Positions 1-7,846 are shown, counted from the stretch's first letter. The stretch: 37,720 nucleotides of DNA from Myxococcales bacterium UBA1238 (GCA_002309015.1 DBWM01000063.1:59995-97714), one strand, 5' to 3'. Notes: a model not told the origin generated them from the sequence alone. Translations and numbers: made by a program.

Positions 1-5
1 TCCGC

Positions 6-875
6 GTGGTCCGCGCAGCGAAGCATCCAAAAACCGATCTGCGGGAACCGAAGAAGCCGGCGGATTTATGGCCGATCATCGAGCAGATTAAGGAGAGGAA
101 AAAGCAGGAAGAGCGCGAGAGAGAGGCGGCGGAGCAGGCGCAGATGGCGGAAGCCCCTTCCAATCGGGCGCTTCGGGAGAGGGCAAAGGCGCTCGGCATC
201 GAGTTTGTGGTGATTCCGGGGGGATCCTTTGAGATGGGCTCAGACGACGTGGCGGAGGAGAGTCCGAAGCACCGGGTGGAGATGGAAAGTTTTGAGATGT
301 CGGTGACGCCGGTGACGATCGGACAGGTGAGGCAGGCGGTGTTGAATGGGTGGTGCAAGAAGCCCTCGCACAGTTTTTGCCAGGAGCTCTACAACATCGA
401 AGCGAAGAGCTCGAATGAGGATGCGCCGGCGAGCATTCCCTGGGGTGATGCGCGGGCGGTCGCGGCGGGGTTGGGGGCGAGGCTGCCTACGGAAGCCGAA
501 TGGGAATATGCGGCGCGGGGTCAGGAGGGCCGGATTTATCCCTGGGGCAATGAGGCGCCGGATGAGGAGCGCGCGCATTTTAAGTCTGGGCCCTGGATCA
601 CCTATCAGTCGGTCTGGGCGCATCCGAAGGGGGCGACGCCGGAGGGTGTGCAGGATATGGCGGGGAATTGTTCGGAGTGGGTGCTCGACAGCTGGAGTGA
701 GAACCATGAGGGCGCGCCCACGGTCGGGGACAGGATTGTCGTGACACAGGGGTTTGACCATGTGAGCAAGGGATCCAACCACTACGACGGCAAGGCGCGC
801 TTGCACGCCTCGAGCCGATCCAGCGGCTGCGGCTGCGCCGTGAGGTTAGTCAGGGTGCATTTCAAAGAGGAGTAA
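6..875 (+). CDS. Formylglycine-generating-enzyme (SUMF1/FGE-sulfatase) family protein, probably 5'-truncated by the window edge
   Basis: The protein matches the FGE-sulfatase fold. After a charged Lys/Glu-rich, probably coiled-coil N-terminus (residues about 15-65) come the signature pieces in order: VIPGGSFEMGS (about 69-79), ESPKHRVEM with SVTPVT (about 85-105), ARLPTEAEWEYAARG (about 158-172), YPWGNEAPDEE (about 178-188), VQDMAGNCSEWVLDSW (about 216-231) and a final AVRLVR. In this family the domain either oxidises a cysteine to formylglycine or is a non-catalytic binding or regulatory module. The usual C-terminal block with paired copper-binding cysteines ahead of GFR is not recognisable; a CGC cluster sits just before AVRLVR instead, so catalysis is uncertain. 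The frame is open to the window edge and the GTG at 6 has no visible ribosome site, so the true start is probably upstream. No signal peptide is visible in this part. Confidence 0.8.
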   Translation: MVRAAKHPKTDLREPKKPADLWPIIEQIKERKKQEEREREAAEQAQMAEAPSNRALRERAKALGIEFVVIPGGSFEMGSDDVAEESPKHRVEMESFEMSVTPVTIGQVRQAVLNGWCKKPSHSFCQELYNIEAKSSNEDAPASIPWGDARAVAAGLGARLPTEAEWEYAARGQEGRIYPWGNEAPDEERAHFKSGPWITYQSVWAHPKGATPEGVQDMAGNCSEWVLDSWSENHEGAPTVGDRIVVTQGFDHVSKGSNHYDGKARLHASSRSSGCGCAVRLVRVHFKEE

Positions 876-1100
876 CCATGGTTAAGGCAAGACTCCGCAA
901 GTAACCGAGTTGAGTCCACCCAGATCCCCCAAGCCGAAGCCAGCGTCCAGCCTTCACTCTCTCAGACGTGAGCGACGTGAGTCGCGAACCAATCCGTTTG
1001 TCCTTTTTCCTCGGGATTTGGGGCGGAGCCCCAGAGAGGGGGAGCTTCAAAGGGAGGGGAGAGCTTCGAGAGGCACTAAAGGCGAGCCCCGTGCCGCAGC
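876..1100. other. Convergent gap between FGE-family gene and helical paralogue A
   Basis: This gap separates convergent genes. It holds a GC-rich hairpin, TGGGGC-GGA-GCCCCA at 1019-1033, that could slow or stop transcription from either side, but neither strand has a U-run after it, so it is not a classical intrinsic terminator. A short direct repeat GACGTGAG occurs twice at about 965-981. No convincing gene is seen apart from the mini-ORF at 878. Confidence 0.3.
878..904 (+). other. Eight-codon mini-ORF (MVKARLRK) with a strong ribosome site
   Basis: Two bases after the stop of the FGE-family gene an ATG opens a reading frame of eight codons ending in TAA. GAGGAG at 867-872 sits five bases upstream of this ATG. 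The stop codon and this ATG together form a 12-bp perfect palindrome, TAACCATGGTTA (873-884). It may be the remnant of a decayed downstream gene, a short basic peptide, or chance. Nothing coding follows it on this strand. Confidence 0.25.
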
Positions 1101-1916
1101 TCACAGCTCGAGTTTGGGATCGTCGAGTTCGCTGTCGCCTTCGATTTCGGCGTCGGTGGCGTTGATGATCTCCTCGTCGGCGTCCTTTTGTTTGGGGGTC
1201 ACGTCGTCCAGGGAATCGGGATCCTTCTTGCGCTTTCCGAGCTTGGCGCTCAGGCGCTGATCGGCGATGAGGCGGTTGATGCGGGCGATCATCATCGAGT
1301 GGGCTTCGTCGGGCATGAGGACCGCGATGGCGTTCAGGCGTTCGACCACCGAGAGATAGGCGTTGCAGAGCTCATCGCGGAGTCTGGCGTTCTGGCCCGA
1401 GGCGGCTTCGGCGCGGTCGTGCAGCTTTTGCTTGCGGACCTCTTTAAACTCGTCGAATCCCTGGCGCAGGGCCTTCACCCAGGCGTAGGTGAACGTGCGC
1501 TTCAGCACATCCGGACCGAGCGCTTCGAGCTCGTCGAGCTGGCGTTCGAGGAGGCCGTAGGCCATCGTGTATTTGGATCGGGTGGGATCGGGCATGCGCT
1601 CGAACACGTTCAGCACGCGCTCGCCGTAGGCGCGATCCGCATCGTCTGGATTTTTGGCGGCGAGTTTGGCCACCGCGCGCGCCTGACGCCAAAGCTGGTC
1701 GTTCTTGCGGTCGATCGCCTTTAAGCTCGCCGTGCATTTGGTCTGGGACTGGTTCAGGCTCTCTTTGAACGCCTTGCGCGCGCTCTCGAGTTTTTGGGCG
1801 GACTCCGCTTCGACCGGCGGATCGGTGGTGATCGCGTCGACTACGCTGCCGCTGTAGTCGATGAGCGTCGAGTAGGTGAGGTTGAAGACCGCAAACTCTT
1901 CTACCTTATCGGACAT
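1101..1916 (-). CDS. Helical protein of unknown function, paralogue A (DUF6261-like)
   Basis: A 271-residue soluble protein without signal peptide or membrane segment, predicted almost entirely alpha-helical. It is the first of three paralogues in the window (the others are at 10295 and 11722). Shared landmarks are a central IDRKNDQLWR (about 68-77), an invariant DPTRSKY-type turn (about 112-118), a WVKALRQGFDEF helix (about 148-159), and the strongest block, ELCNAYLSVVERLNAIAVLMPDEAH (about 182-206). That block is followed by LGKRKK and an acidic tail rich in Asp and Glu. The alternation of an aDK/RND-like motif with a wvk.L.....F.ev helix recalls DUF6261 proteins; this is from memory and unproven. 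The ATG is supported by AAGGGG seven bases upstream. It lies 91 bp downstream of the membrane-protein array on the same strand, so it may be co-expressed with it. Confidence 0.75.
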   Translation of the reverse strand: MSDKVEEFAVFNLTYSTLIDYSGSVVDAITTDPPVEAESAQKLESARKAFKESLNQSQTKCTASLKAIDRKNDQLWRQARAVAKLAAKNPDDADRAYGERVLNVFERMPDPTRSKYTMAYGLLERQLDELEALGPDVLKRTFTYAWVKALRQGFDEFKEVRKQKLHDRAEAASGQNARLRDELCNAYLSVVERLNAIAVLMPDEAHSMMIARINRLIADQRLSAKLGKRKKDPDSLDDVTPKQKDADEEIINATDAEIEGDSELDDPKLEL

Positions 1917-2007
1917 CGGGTAACCCCTTTCTGTAGATCAGACTCAAAACTGAACGCATCGTTGATCGGCTTTTTGATAAAAGCAAACTAAAAAATACGC
2001 CATCGGT

Positions 2008-2676
2008 TCACTTTGATCCGTCCGCATCCTCGCCGTCCGCCACTTCGGGCGCCAGGTCCAGGGTTGGCATCAGGATCAAAAAGAGCCCGGGCAAGAGGAA
2101 CAGGAAGCAGAAGATCGAAGTTGAATCCGGCCAGGGGAAAATCAGGTCGAGCGCATCCCCAAAATGGTTGAGCCTGGGAAAGTTCAAAACGAGGAAAAGG
2201 GAAACGGCGATCAGGCAGGCGATCAGAAACCGGATGAGCACTCGCTTTGTCAGCCGTCCGGATTTGCCCGCATTTGGGTGCTCGCAAAAAGGCAGAATGA
2301 AGATCGGCGGCACGAAGATCACCCCGAAGATGAGGAGCAGGCCGTAGAAGACGATCAGACCTGACACCCCTGAAAACCAAATCGGAAAGGGACAGGCAGC
2401 AGCGAACAGATAAACGAGGACCTGGCTCCAGGGTTTCACGGGATGGCCCGCCTCGGCGCGCAGCCTGAACGCGATGTTCCAGAAGAGGATCGGGTAAACG
2501 GCGAAGAGGAACACAAAGAACCAGAAGACGTGATCCCAGGAATCCTCCCTGTAGCCCAGGATCCGATCCCCGAACAGAAACCAGACCGCGTACAGGAGCA
2601 GTGCAATCCACGCGATCGGAAACCGTTTTAACGCGACAAACCAGGCATTTCGATATTTGGGGATATTGGAAGGCAT
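2008..2676 (-). CDS. Short polytopic membrane protein, array member 1
   Basis: A 222-residue protein with about six predicted membrane helices (roughly 20-37, 50-66, 83-100, 105-128, 146-164, 186-204). It carries the family landmarks seen in all array members: KRFPIAWIALLLY (17-29), YPILFWNIAFRLRAEAG (61-77), FILPF (126-130), a basic stretch followed by IRFLIACLIAV (148-158), and FLFLLPGLFLIL (191-202). The C-terminus is acidic. The arrangement resembles only the N-terminal half of the two DUF4153-like proteins at 21707 and 23498. The ATG has AAGGA eight bases upstream, in a spacer of exactly 18 bp after the previous gene's stop. This member is the most diverged of the four short ones at its N-terminus (MPSNIPKYR rather than MNQ.VQK). 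No function is known. Confidence 0.8.
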   Translation of the reverse strand: MPSNIPKYRNAWFVALKRFPIAWIALLLYAVWFLFGDRILGYREDSWDHVFWFFVFLFAVYPILFWNIAFRLRAEAGHPVKPWSQVLVYLFAAACPFPIWFSGVSGLIVFYGLLLIFGVIFVPPIFILPFCEHPNAGKSGRLTKRVLIRFLIACLIAVSLFLVLNFPRLNHFGDALDLIFPWPDSTSIFCFLFLLPGLFLILMPTLDLAPEVADGEDADGSK

Positions 2677-2694
2677 GCCTTGATTCCTTAAGAC

Positions 2695-3360
2695 TCAGTT
2701 GGGATTCCCGCCATCAGCCCCTTCGATCGCCCTTTCCGGGACCGGTATCAGGATCAAAAAGAGCCCGGGCAAGAGGAACAGGAAGCTGACGGTCGAAGTC
2801 CATTCCGGAAGCCGCCCATTTACGATCAGAGACTTCAAATGTTCGAGGTCATAGCAGAGGATGTTCAAAATGAAGAACGTCAAAACTCCGATCAGGCAGG
2901 TGATCAGAAACCGGAGGATCATCTTTTTTGCAAAGGGCCATCGGTTGAATGCATAGGGAGCATTCCAGAAGGGCAAAATGAAGGCCATCCCCACCGGGAT
3001 CAGAGCAAAGATGGGGATCGTCCAGGCGAGGATTTTGCTATCGAGGCTGTCCGCGATGATGACGCCCAGGATGGGCCATATGATGGAAAAGAGGTAAACG
3101 GGAGCCTGGATCCTGCGTTTTACAGGGCGACCCATTTCACCGCGCAGCCGGAAGGCGATGTTCAAAAAATAGGCCGGGTAGACGGTGAGGATGCCCAAAA
3201 GGAATGCCATGACATCCCCCAGGATCACCTGGTCAAAGCCAAAATGCCGCTTCCCCAATGGATACCAGATTGCGAACAGCAGCAGTGCGATCCAGGCGAT
3301 GGGAAACCGCTTCAGAGGGAGAAACAGAGGATTCATCAGTTTTTGGGCAGTTTGATTCAT
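2695..3360 (-). CDS. Short polytopic membrane protein, array member 2
   Basis: A 221-residue paralogue of the genes on either side, with about six predicted membrane helices. Landmarks are MNQTAQKLMNPL at the N-terminus, KRFPIAWIALLLF (about 18-30), FLNIAFRLRGEMGRPVKR (about 65-82), FILPF with WPFAKKMILRFLITCLIGV (about 128-160) and SFLFLLPGLFLILIPVPER near the end. At DNA level the region at about 2750-2790 repeats the end of array member 1 (about 2071-2106) almost base for base, which suggests recent duplication or gene conversion. The ATG lies 18 bp after the stop of the upstream gene, and the spacer carries AAGGAATCAA. It is probably translated as part of one polycistronic message. Function unknown. 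Confidence 0.8.
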   Translation of the reverse strand: MNQTAQKLMNPLFLPLKRFPIAWIALLLFAIWYPLGKRHFGFDQVILGDVMAFLLGILTVYPAYFLNIAFRLRGEMGRPVKRRIQAPVYLFSIIWPILGVIIADSLDSKILAWTIPIFALIPVGMAFILPFWNAPYAFNRWPFAKKMILRFLITCLIGVLTFFILNILCYDLEHLKSLIVNGRLPEWTSTVSFLFLLPGLFLILIPVPERAIEGADGGNPN

Positions 3361-3378
3361 GGTTTGATTCCTTAAAAA

Positions 3379-4047
3379 TCAGTCTGTATGCCCGACAGGG
3401 ATTGCTTCAGGCACCCTTTCCGGGACCGGTATCAGGATCAAAAAGAGGCCGGGCAAAAGGAGCATGAAGCTGATGACCGGCGGGAACTCGAGGAACTTCC
3501 AGTATGGGATCAGCGTGAGCGCGCGATCGGGGTCATAATATAAGAGGATGGTCAAAAGGAAATAGGCCAACACTGCGATCAGGCAGGCGATCAGGAACCG
3601 GAAGAGCATCCGTTTGGCAAAGGGCCAGGGGTTCAACAGATGGGGATTGTTCCGGAAGGGCAAGATGAAGACCAGCGCCACCGGGATCAGATCGACGATG
3701 GGGAGCAGGAAGAACAGGTATACATTGAGAGCCTCCGAGCCTAGAGTGAAAAGGAAGGGCCAGGCGATGTAGGCGAGGTAAACGGAGGCCTGAATCCACA
3801 GCTTCACAGGGCGGCCCGCTTCACTGCGCAGCCTGAAGGCGATGTTCAAAAAATAGATGGGATAGACGATGAAGGTCAACGTAAAGAAATGGACGATGGC
3901 CTCACCAAAATCATTGGGGCCGTAGTGAAAGATCCGTTCCCCGAACAGGAAACAAAGGGCGTACAGGAGAAGACCGATCCACGCGAACGGAAACCGCTTC
4001 AGAGAGATCGGCAGGGCAGTCAACAATTTTTGGACTTTTTGATTCAC
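3379..4047 (-). CDS. Short polytopic membrane protein, array member 3
   Basis: A 222-residue paralogue starting at GTG, chosen because it gives the N-terminus MNQKVQKLL that aligns with array members 2 and 4 and leaves the same 18-bp spacer with AAGGAA. Landmarks are KRFPFAWIGLLLYAL, YPIYFLNIAFRLRSEAG, FILPFRNNPH, NPWPFAKRMLFRFLIACL and LLLPGLFLILIPVPER. About six membrane helices are predicted, with both ends short and polar. It differs from its neighbours mainly in the loop between helices 1 and 2 and in the loop before the last helix, as expected of paralogues diverging under shared structural constraint. Function unknown. Confidence 0.8.
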   Translation of the reverse strand: MNQKVQKLLTALPISLKRFPFAWIGLLLYALCFLFGERIFHYGPNDFGEAIVHFFTLTFIVYPIYFLNIAFRLRSEAGRPVKLWIQASVYLAYIAWPFLFTLGSEALNVYLFFLLPIVDLIPVALVFILPFRNNPHLLNPWPFAKRMLFRFLIACLIAVLAYFLLTILLYYDPDRALTLIPYWKFLEFPPVISFMLLLPGLFLILIPVPERVPEAIPVGHTD

Positions 4048-4065
4048 AGCTTCATTCCTTAAATG

Positions 4066-4728
4066 TCAGTTGGGATTCTCGCCAGAGTTGCCTTCGATGA
4101 TACGGGCCGGGCTTGGCGCGATCGCCAAAAAGATGAGCGGGAAGAGGGTGAGAAGGCCGATGACCATCATAAAAGAGTCAAGGATTTCAAAAGATCTCAT
4201 CGGTCGGAGCGCCAAGTCGTAGCTTCCGAAAATGAAGTTCAGGATGAGGGCGGCGAGGAAGCCGAACGCTAACGCGATCAACGCCCTGAGGAACGTCTTC
4301 CCTGCAAACCGCCATGGGTTCGCCGCGTTTGGATTCTTCCAGAAAGGCAGGACGAACATCATCATCAGCGGGAGAAACTCTATCAGAATGTAAACAGGGA
4401 ACAGGAAATCTCCGAGATGTGGGAGACTGTAGTAACCGAGAAAGGGCCAGAGCAGGTAAAACCCATAAAAAATGCCCTGCTTTAAGCGATCCATCGGGCG
4501 GCCCGCTTCCCTGCAAAAGACGAAGGTCAGGTTCAAAAAGTAGATCGGATAAACGGCGAGCGTGAGCATCGCAAGATAGACCGGGATTCCCACTGGCACG
4601 TCCCCCACGTGAGAGAATCTGCTGAACGGCACATAAAACGGGGGCAAAAGCGTCATGATGCAGGCGATCGGAAACCGCACCCAGGGGATCAGCAGAGGGT
4701 TAATCATCTTTTGGACAGTTTGATTCAT
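4066..4728 (-). CDS. Short polytopic membrane protein, array member 4
   Basis: A 220-residue paralogue (MNQTVQKMINPLLIP at the start, ending SGENPN, which parallels the GGNPN end of member 2). It keeps the RFPIAC element in the first helix, FLNLTFVFCREAGRP in place of the more usual NIAFRLR.EAGRP, FVLPFWKNPN and NPWRFAGKTFLRALIAL. It is more diverged inside than members 1-3, and the spacer to the next upstream gene is 60 bp rather than 18 bp. It may therefore be the oldest of the short copies or the junction with the long members. Predicted to have about six membrane helices. Function unknown. Confidence 0.78.
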   Translation of the reverse strand: MNQTVQKMINPLLIPWVRFPIACIMTLLPPFYVPFSRFSHVGDVPVGIPVYLAMLTLAVYPIYFLNLTFVFCREAGRPMDRLKQGIFYGFYLLWPFLGYYSLPHLGDFLFPVYILIEFLPLMMMFVLPFWKNPNAANPWRFAGKTFLRALIALAFGFLAALILNFIFGSYDLALRPMRSFEILDSFMMVIGLLTLFPLIFLAIAPSPARIIEGNSGENPN

Positions 4729-4788
4729 GGGATTGCTCCAGGGTGATGGGATTTTAAACCTGAAGGCTGAGCCTCAGGGGGGAAGTCC

Positions 4789-6111
4789 CTACCTTTGGGA
4801 CATGCATTCGACGATGAGATTCTCAGAGTATTTCTGTTTAATGATGCTCCTGTGGCTGTGGTTTTCGTAGAGATCGACCAGATCCCTGCAAAACCGGGCG
4901 CGCTCTTCGGGGATCTTCTTTAAGAACGCCCGAGCATCCTCATAGCTCTCAACGAATTCTCCAGGCATTCGGCCATCCACCACGGCCATCGCCATCCACT
5001 CTTGTCGGCTGCTTTGGTCAAACGCTACCAACGGCCCGATGAAAAGACCGAGGAGCACCAGAAAACCGAAGAGACCGAAAAGGAGAACCCGGAATTTCTT
5101 CTGACCCGCCAGAAGCAAAATCAGGCAGGCTGCGATGCAAAAAAGGCCGATCAGCATCAAAAAGGGACCGGTGCCGGGCCAGACAGCAAAAGGACGGCGC
5201 CAGAGCACGATTTCCATCAGCAAAAGAAGGAGCATCTGACCGGCCGTAAGCACCTTCACCCACAGGTTGCTCATCCGCCCTGATTTGTCCTGAGCAGGTA
5301 AAAGATAGAGGATCAAAAGCAGGAGCATCGAAAAAAAGCCGCCCTGGGCAAATGTACTGACCTTAAAGCGGTATATCTGAAAGCCTGCAATGCCATGAGC
5401 AAACGATCCGACCATCAGGAGCGCAGTGACCCCAGCGAGGAGCCTGTAACCGAGGGCCAGACGTGAGGCTTTATCCGCTTCGATCTCTTCGCCTTTCGCC
5501 TCGTCAGCCTCTTCGATGCGGGGTAACCCGATCAAACAGAGACAGGGAAAGAGGAAGACGATGAAGAAAGCGAAGATCAGGTTGCAGATCAGATCGCTGT
5601 GCCTTCCTAACAGAAAAATGAGCCCGGCCGCGCAGAATCCCGTCACTGCCAGCGCTGCGACCCCAAACACAAACGCATGCGGTGTAAACCGTAAAAGCCT
5701 CGATTCATCGCGATCCTGAACGAAAGGCAGCGCGAACAGCAGGGGAACGGGCGCAAGCAGAGCGGACAGAATATACATGTGTCCACCACCCCATGGTCCG
5801 CGATCGTTCCAGGTTGCCCAGATCTGAAGCAATGCAAAAAAGCAGCCGGTCAGCAGCTTGAGCCATGTCGGATTCTGGTATCCGGCCTCACGCCTCAGCC
5901 TGAAGGCCACGCTGATGATGCCTGTCACGATCAGGATCGAGATGCCTGACTCAAAAACAAAGCCCCTGTTTGGATGGTTTTCGAGCGAAGGAATACCGAA
6001 GCTTTGCAGGATCCATACGATAAAGATGATCTGAATGCAGGCGAACGCGACCGGAAACCGGTGCAATGCGGTCGCAACCCTGTCTGAAATCGTTTGCTCT
6101 TGCATATTCAC
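4789..6111 (-). CDS. Long polytopic membrane protein of the DUF4153-like family, array member 5
   Basis: A protein of about 440 residues. I prefer the GTG at 6111 over the TTG at 6117, because AAGGAG stands eight bases before the GTG and the resulting MNMQ start fits the paralogues. The N-terminal half carries the family pattern: HRFPVAFACIQ, SVAFRLRREAGYQN, FALPFVQDRDESRLLRF, then two further helices and a short acidic loop (IEEADEAKGEE). The C-terminal half adds about five to six helices (LLLLILYLLP, LLLLLMEIVLWRRP, LILLLAGQKKFRVLL). It ends in a soluble helical tail with DARAFLKKIPEERARFCRDLVDL, shared with array member 7 at 6440. Family assignment rests on resemblance to the better-matching genes at 21707 and 23498 and is an inference. 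Confidence 0.75.
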   Translation of the reverse strand: MNMQEQTISDRVATALHRFPVAFACIQIIFIVWILQSFGIPSLENHPNRGFVFESGISILIVTGIISVAFRLRREAGYQNPTWLKLLTGCFFALLQIWATWNDRGPWGGGHMYILSALLAPVPLLFALPFVQDRDESRLLRFTPHAFVFGVAALAVTGFCAAGLIFLLGRHSDLICNLIFAFFIVFLFPCLCLIGLPRIEEADEAKGEEIEADKASRLALGYRLLAGVTALLMVGSFAHGIAGFQIYRFKVSTFAQGGFFSMLLLLILYLLPAQDKSGRMSNLWVKVLTAGQMLLLLLMEIVLWRRPFAVWPGTGPFLMLIGLFCIAACLILLLAGQKKFRVLLFGLFGFLVLLGLFIGPLVAFDQSSRQEWMAMAVVDGRMPGEFVESYEDARAFLKKIPEERARFCRDLVDLYENHSHRSIIKQKYSENLIVECMSQR

Positions 6112-6137
6112 TTTCAAAACTCCTTTTTAACAGAGGC

Positions 6138-6389
6138 CTAGTCACCCATGGAGATGATGGCATTTCCAAGCAGGCAGAGCAGAGAAAAGATCCCGAGTCC
6201 GATGAGCAAAAACTGCAGGCTTCTGGCCCAGACTGTGGAGTCGAATTTCCTTTTGTATTCGCAGTCTATCCAGATTTCCATCTCTGGTATATGGGTCAAA
6301 AAATACAAGGGACAGAGGATGTAAACCGAGAGGATCAGTGAAAGCGGGATCAGCAAGGGACTTAACATTCTTTGGACTTTTTGACTCAC
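6138..6389 (-). CDS. 83-residue two-helix remnant of the array family, member 6
   Basis: A short ORF starting at GTG (MSQKVQRMLSPLLIPL), a start that aligns with MNQTVQKMINPLLIP of member 4. After the first helix (SLILSVYILCPLYFL) and a polar stretch there is one more helix (FLLIGLGIFSLLCLLGNAI), then stop. The RFPIA element and all downstream landmarks are missing. It is best read as an internally deleted copy that still has an intact reading frame and lies 20 bp after the upstream neighbour... in the same orientation as the array. It may be a decaying gene or a functional mini-protein; the sequence alone cannot decide. Confidence 0.55.
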   Translation of the reverse strand: MSQKVQRMLSPLLIPLSLILSVYILCPLYFLTHIPEMEIWIDCEYKRKFDSTVWARSLQFLLIGLGIFSLLCLLGNAIISMGD

Positions 6390-6439
6390 AGCCTGGTGCC
6401 TTGAAGGCGGTTTTTTAAACCATCAAAGAGAGCCTCAGA

Positions 6440-7780
6440 TCAAAGGCGACTCTCTGCAGGTGAATAGCAAAGATCGATGAGATCTTCAGAGTATTCCTCT
6501 CTGACACATTTCTCGCAGGTAGCGGTTTTATGGAGATCGACCAGATCCCTGCAAAGCCGATCGCGATCTTCGGGGATCTTCTTTAAAAATGCCCGGGCAT
6601 CCTCAAGGCTTTTAATGAATTTTCCAGGCAACTGACCCTGCACCTGAGCCACCGCCATCCGCTCCTCCCTGCGATTTTGCTCAAACTCTGTAAACATCTT
6701 TGGGGAAAGACCGGTGAGAATCAGAAAACCGCAGAGACTGCAAAGAAGAATCCGGAATTTCTTCTGACCCGCCAGGAGCAGGATCAGGCAGGCCGCGATG
6801 CACCAAAGGCCGATCAGCATCACAGAGATCTCTACGCCTGACTGGAAAGCAAAAGGACGGCTCCAGGACACGATTTCCATCAGCAAAAGAAGGAGCAGCT
6901 GACCGACCGTCAGGAGCTTCATCCACAGTTTTCTCATCCGCTCCGATTTGATGTGATCCGGTAAAAGATAGAGGATCAAAAGCAGGACCATCGAAAAGAA
7001 GCTGAGCTGGACAAACAAACTGACCGTAAAGCGGTTCATGTAAAAGGTGGCTATCCCATGAGCGAACGATGCGAGCATAGAGAGAGCGGTGAATCCAGCA
7101 AAGAGCCTGCATCCGAGGGTCGGGTTTACTGCTTTGCCCGCTTTGGCCTCTCCGCCTTCCGCCTCACCGGCCTCTTCGATGCGTGGGAAAAAGTTCAAAA
7201 AGAGGACGGGAAGAACGAGTAAGTTGCATGATATGAAGAACAGGCTCGGGGAACTTTTGCTCCCCAGGCGATTAGACAGAACACTGACCAAAACGGCCAA
7301 GAAAAACCACAGCGCTGATATCAGAACTCCGCGAGCCAATGCCGGCCGTGCCAGTCTCAGAAGCCTCGATTCATCGCGATCTTCAAAGAAAGGCAGAACG
7401 AACATCAGGAGACAGGGCGCAAGACAGGTGCTGAGAAGAAGATAGATCATCTCATAGCGAACCATAGCCGGGCTGATCCAGGCAGTCCAGGCTGCAAGCA
7501 GAGCAAAAAAACCGTAGATCGACGCCCTGAGCCAGAGAGGATTTGAGTATCCGGCTTCACGTCGGAGACTGAAGGCCGTGCTCAAAATCCCGACCTCAAT
7601 CAGGCCAAAGAAGCATACACCGTAAACAAAGCTCCCGATGGGATGATCCTCAAGCCAGGAGACACCAAAACCGCGGACGACGACGATGAGAAACAGGAGC
7701 ATGATGCAGATGCACGCGACCGGAAACCGGTGGATTGGGATCTTGCTCCTTTGTAAATTCGATGGGGTTTGAGCATTCAC
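6440..7780 (-). CDS. Long polytopic membrane protein of the DUF4153-like family, array member 7 (first gene of the array)
   Basis: A protein of about 446 residues, close paralogue of the gene at 4789. I chose the GTG at 7780 because GAAAGGA precedes it at a normal distance; the upstream in-frame TTG at 7798 overlaps that ribosome site. Landmarks are HRFPVACICIMLLF, STAFSLRREAGYSNPLW, FVLPFFEDRDESRLLRL, an acidic loop (IEEAGEAEGGEAKAG), FAHGIATFYMNRFTVS, LLLLILYLLPDHIKSERM, LILLLAGQKKFRILL and the soluble tail DARAFLKKIPEDRDRLCRDLVDL. It is the promoter-proximal gene of the seven-gene leftward run, behind the promoter candidate at 7818-7846. Function unknown. Confidence 0.75.
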   Translation of the reverse strand: MNAQTPSNLQRSKIPIHRFPVACICIMLLFLIVVVRGFGVSWLEDHPIGSFVYGVCFFGLIEVGILSTAFSLRREAGYSNPLWLRASIYGFFALLAAWTAWISPAMVRYEMIYLLLSTCLAPCLLMFVLPFFEDRDESRLLRLARPALARGVLISALWFFLAVLVSVLSNRLGSKSSPSLFFISCNLLVLPVLFLNFFPRIEEAGEAEGGEAKAGKAVNPTLGCRLFAGFTALSMLASFAHGIATFYMNRFTVSLFVQLSFFSMVLLLILYLLPDHIKSERMRKLWMKLLTVGQLLLLLLMEIVSWSRPFAFQSGVEISVMLIGLWCIAACLILLLAGQKKFRILLCSLCGFLILTGLSPKMFTEFEQNRREERMAVAQVQGQLPGKFIKSLEDARAFLKKIPEDRDRLCRDLVDLHKTATCEKCVREEYSEDLIDLCYSPAESRL

Positions 7781-7817
7781 GGCACGAAATCCTTTCAATC
7801 GTTTAAAAACGTTTTTT

Positions 7818-7846
7818 TAGATAAGGACGAATCCTTCAAAAGTCAA
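7818..7846 (-). promoter_or_regulatory. Promoter candidate for the membrane-protein array, with an inverted repeat in its spacer
   Basis: On the minus strand TTGACT (7841-7846) and TATCTA (7818-7823) are separated by exactly 17 bp. The spacer contains an inverted repeat AAGGA-CGAA-TCCTT (7823-7836), well placed to be a repressor or regulator site. A second 12-bp palindrome, AAAAACGTTTTT, lies at about 7805-7816, near the expected transcription start. The first good start codon is at 7780. Confidence 0.45.

Noticed and set aside
1019..1033. Intrinsic terminator at the GC-rich hairpin
   Set aside because: The stem is good, but no U-run follows on either strand.
1188..1724. 178-codon plus-strand frame opposite helical paralogue A
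   Set aside because: The minus-strand protein has two clear paralogues in the window, so the plus-strand frame is a shadow.
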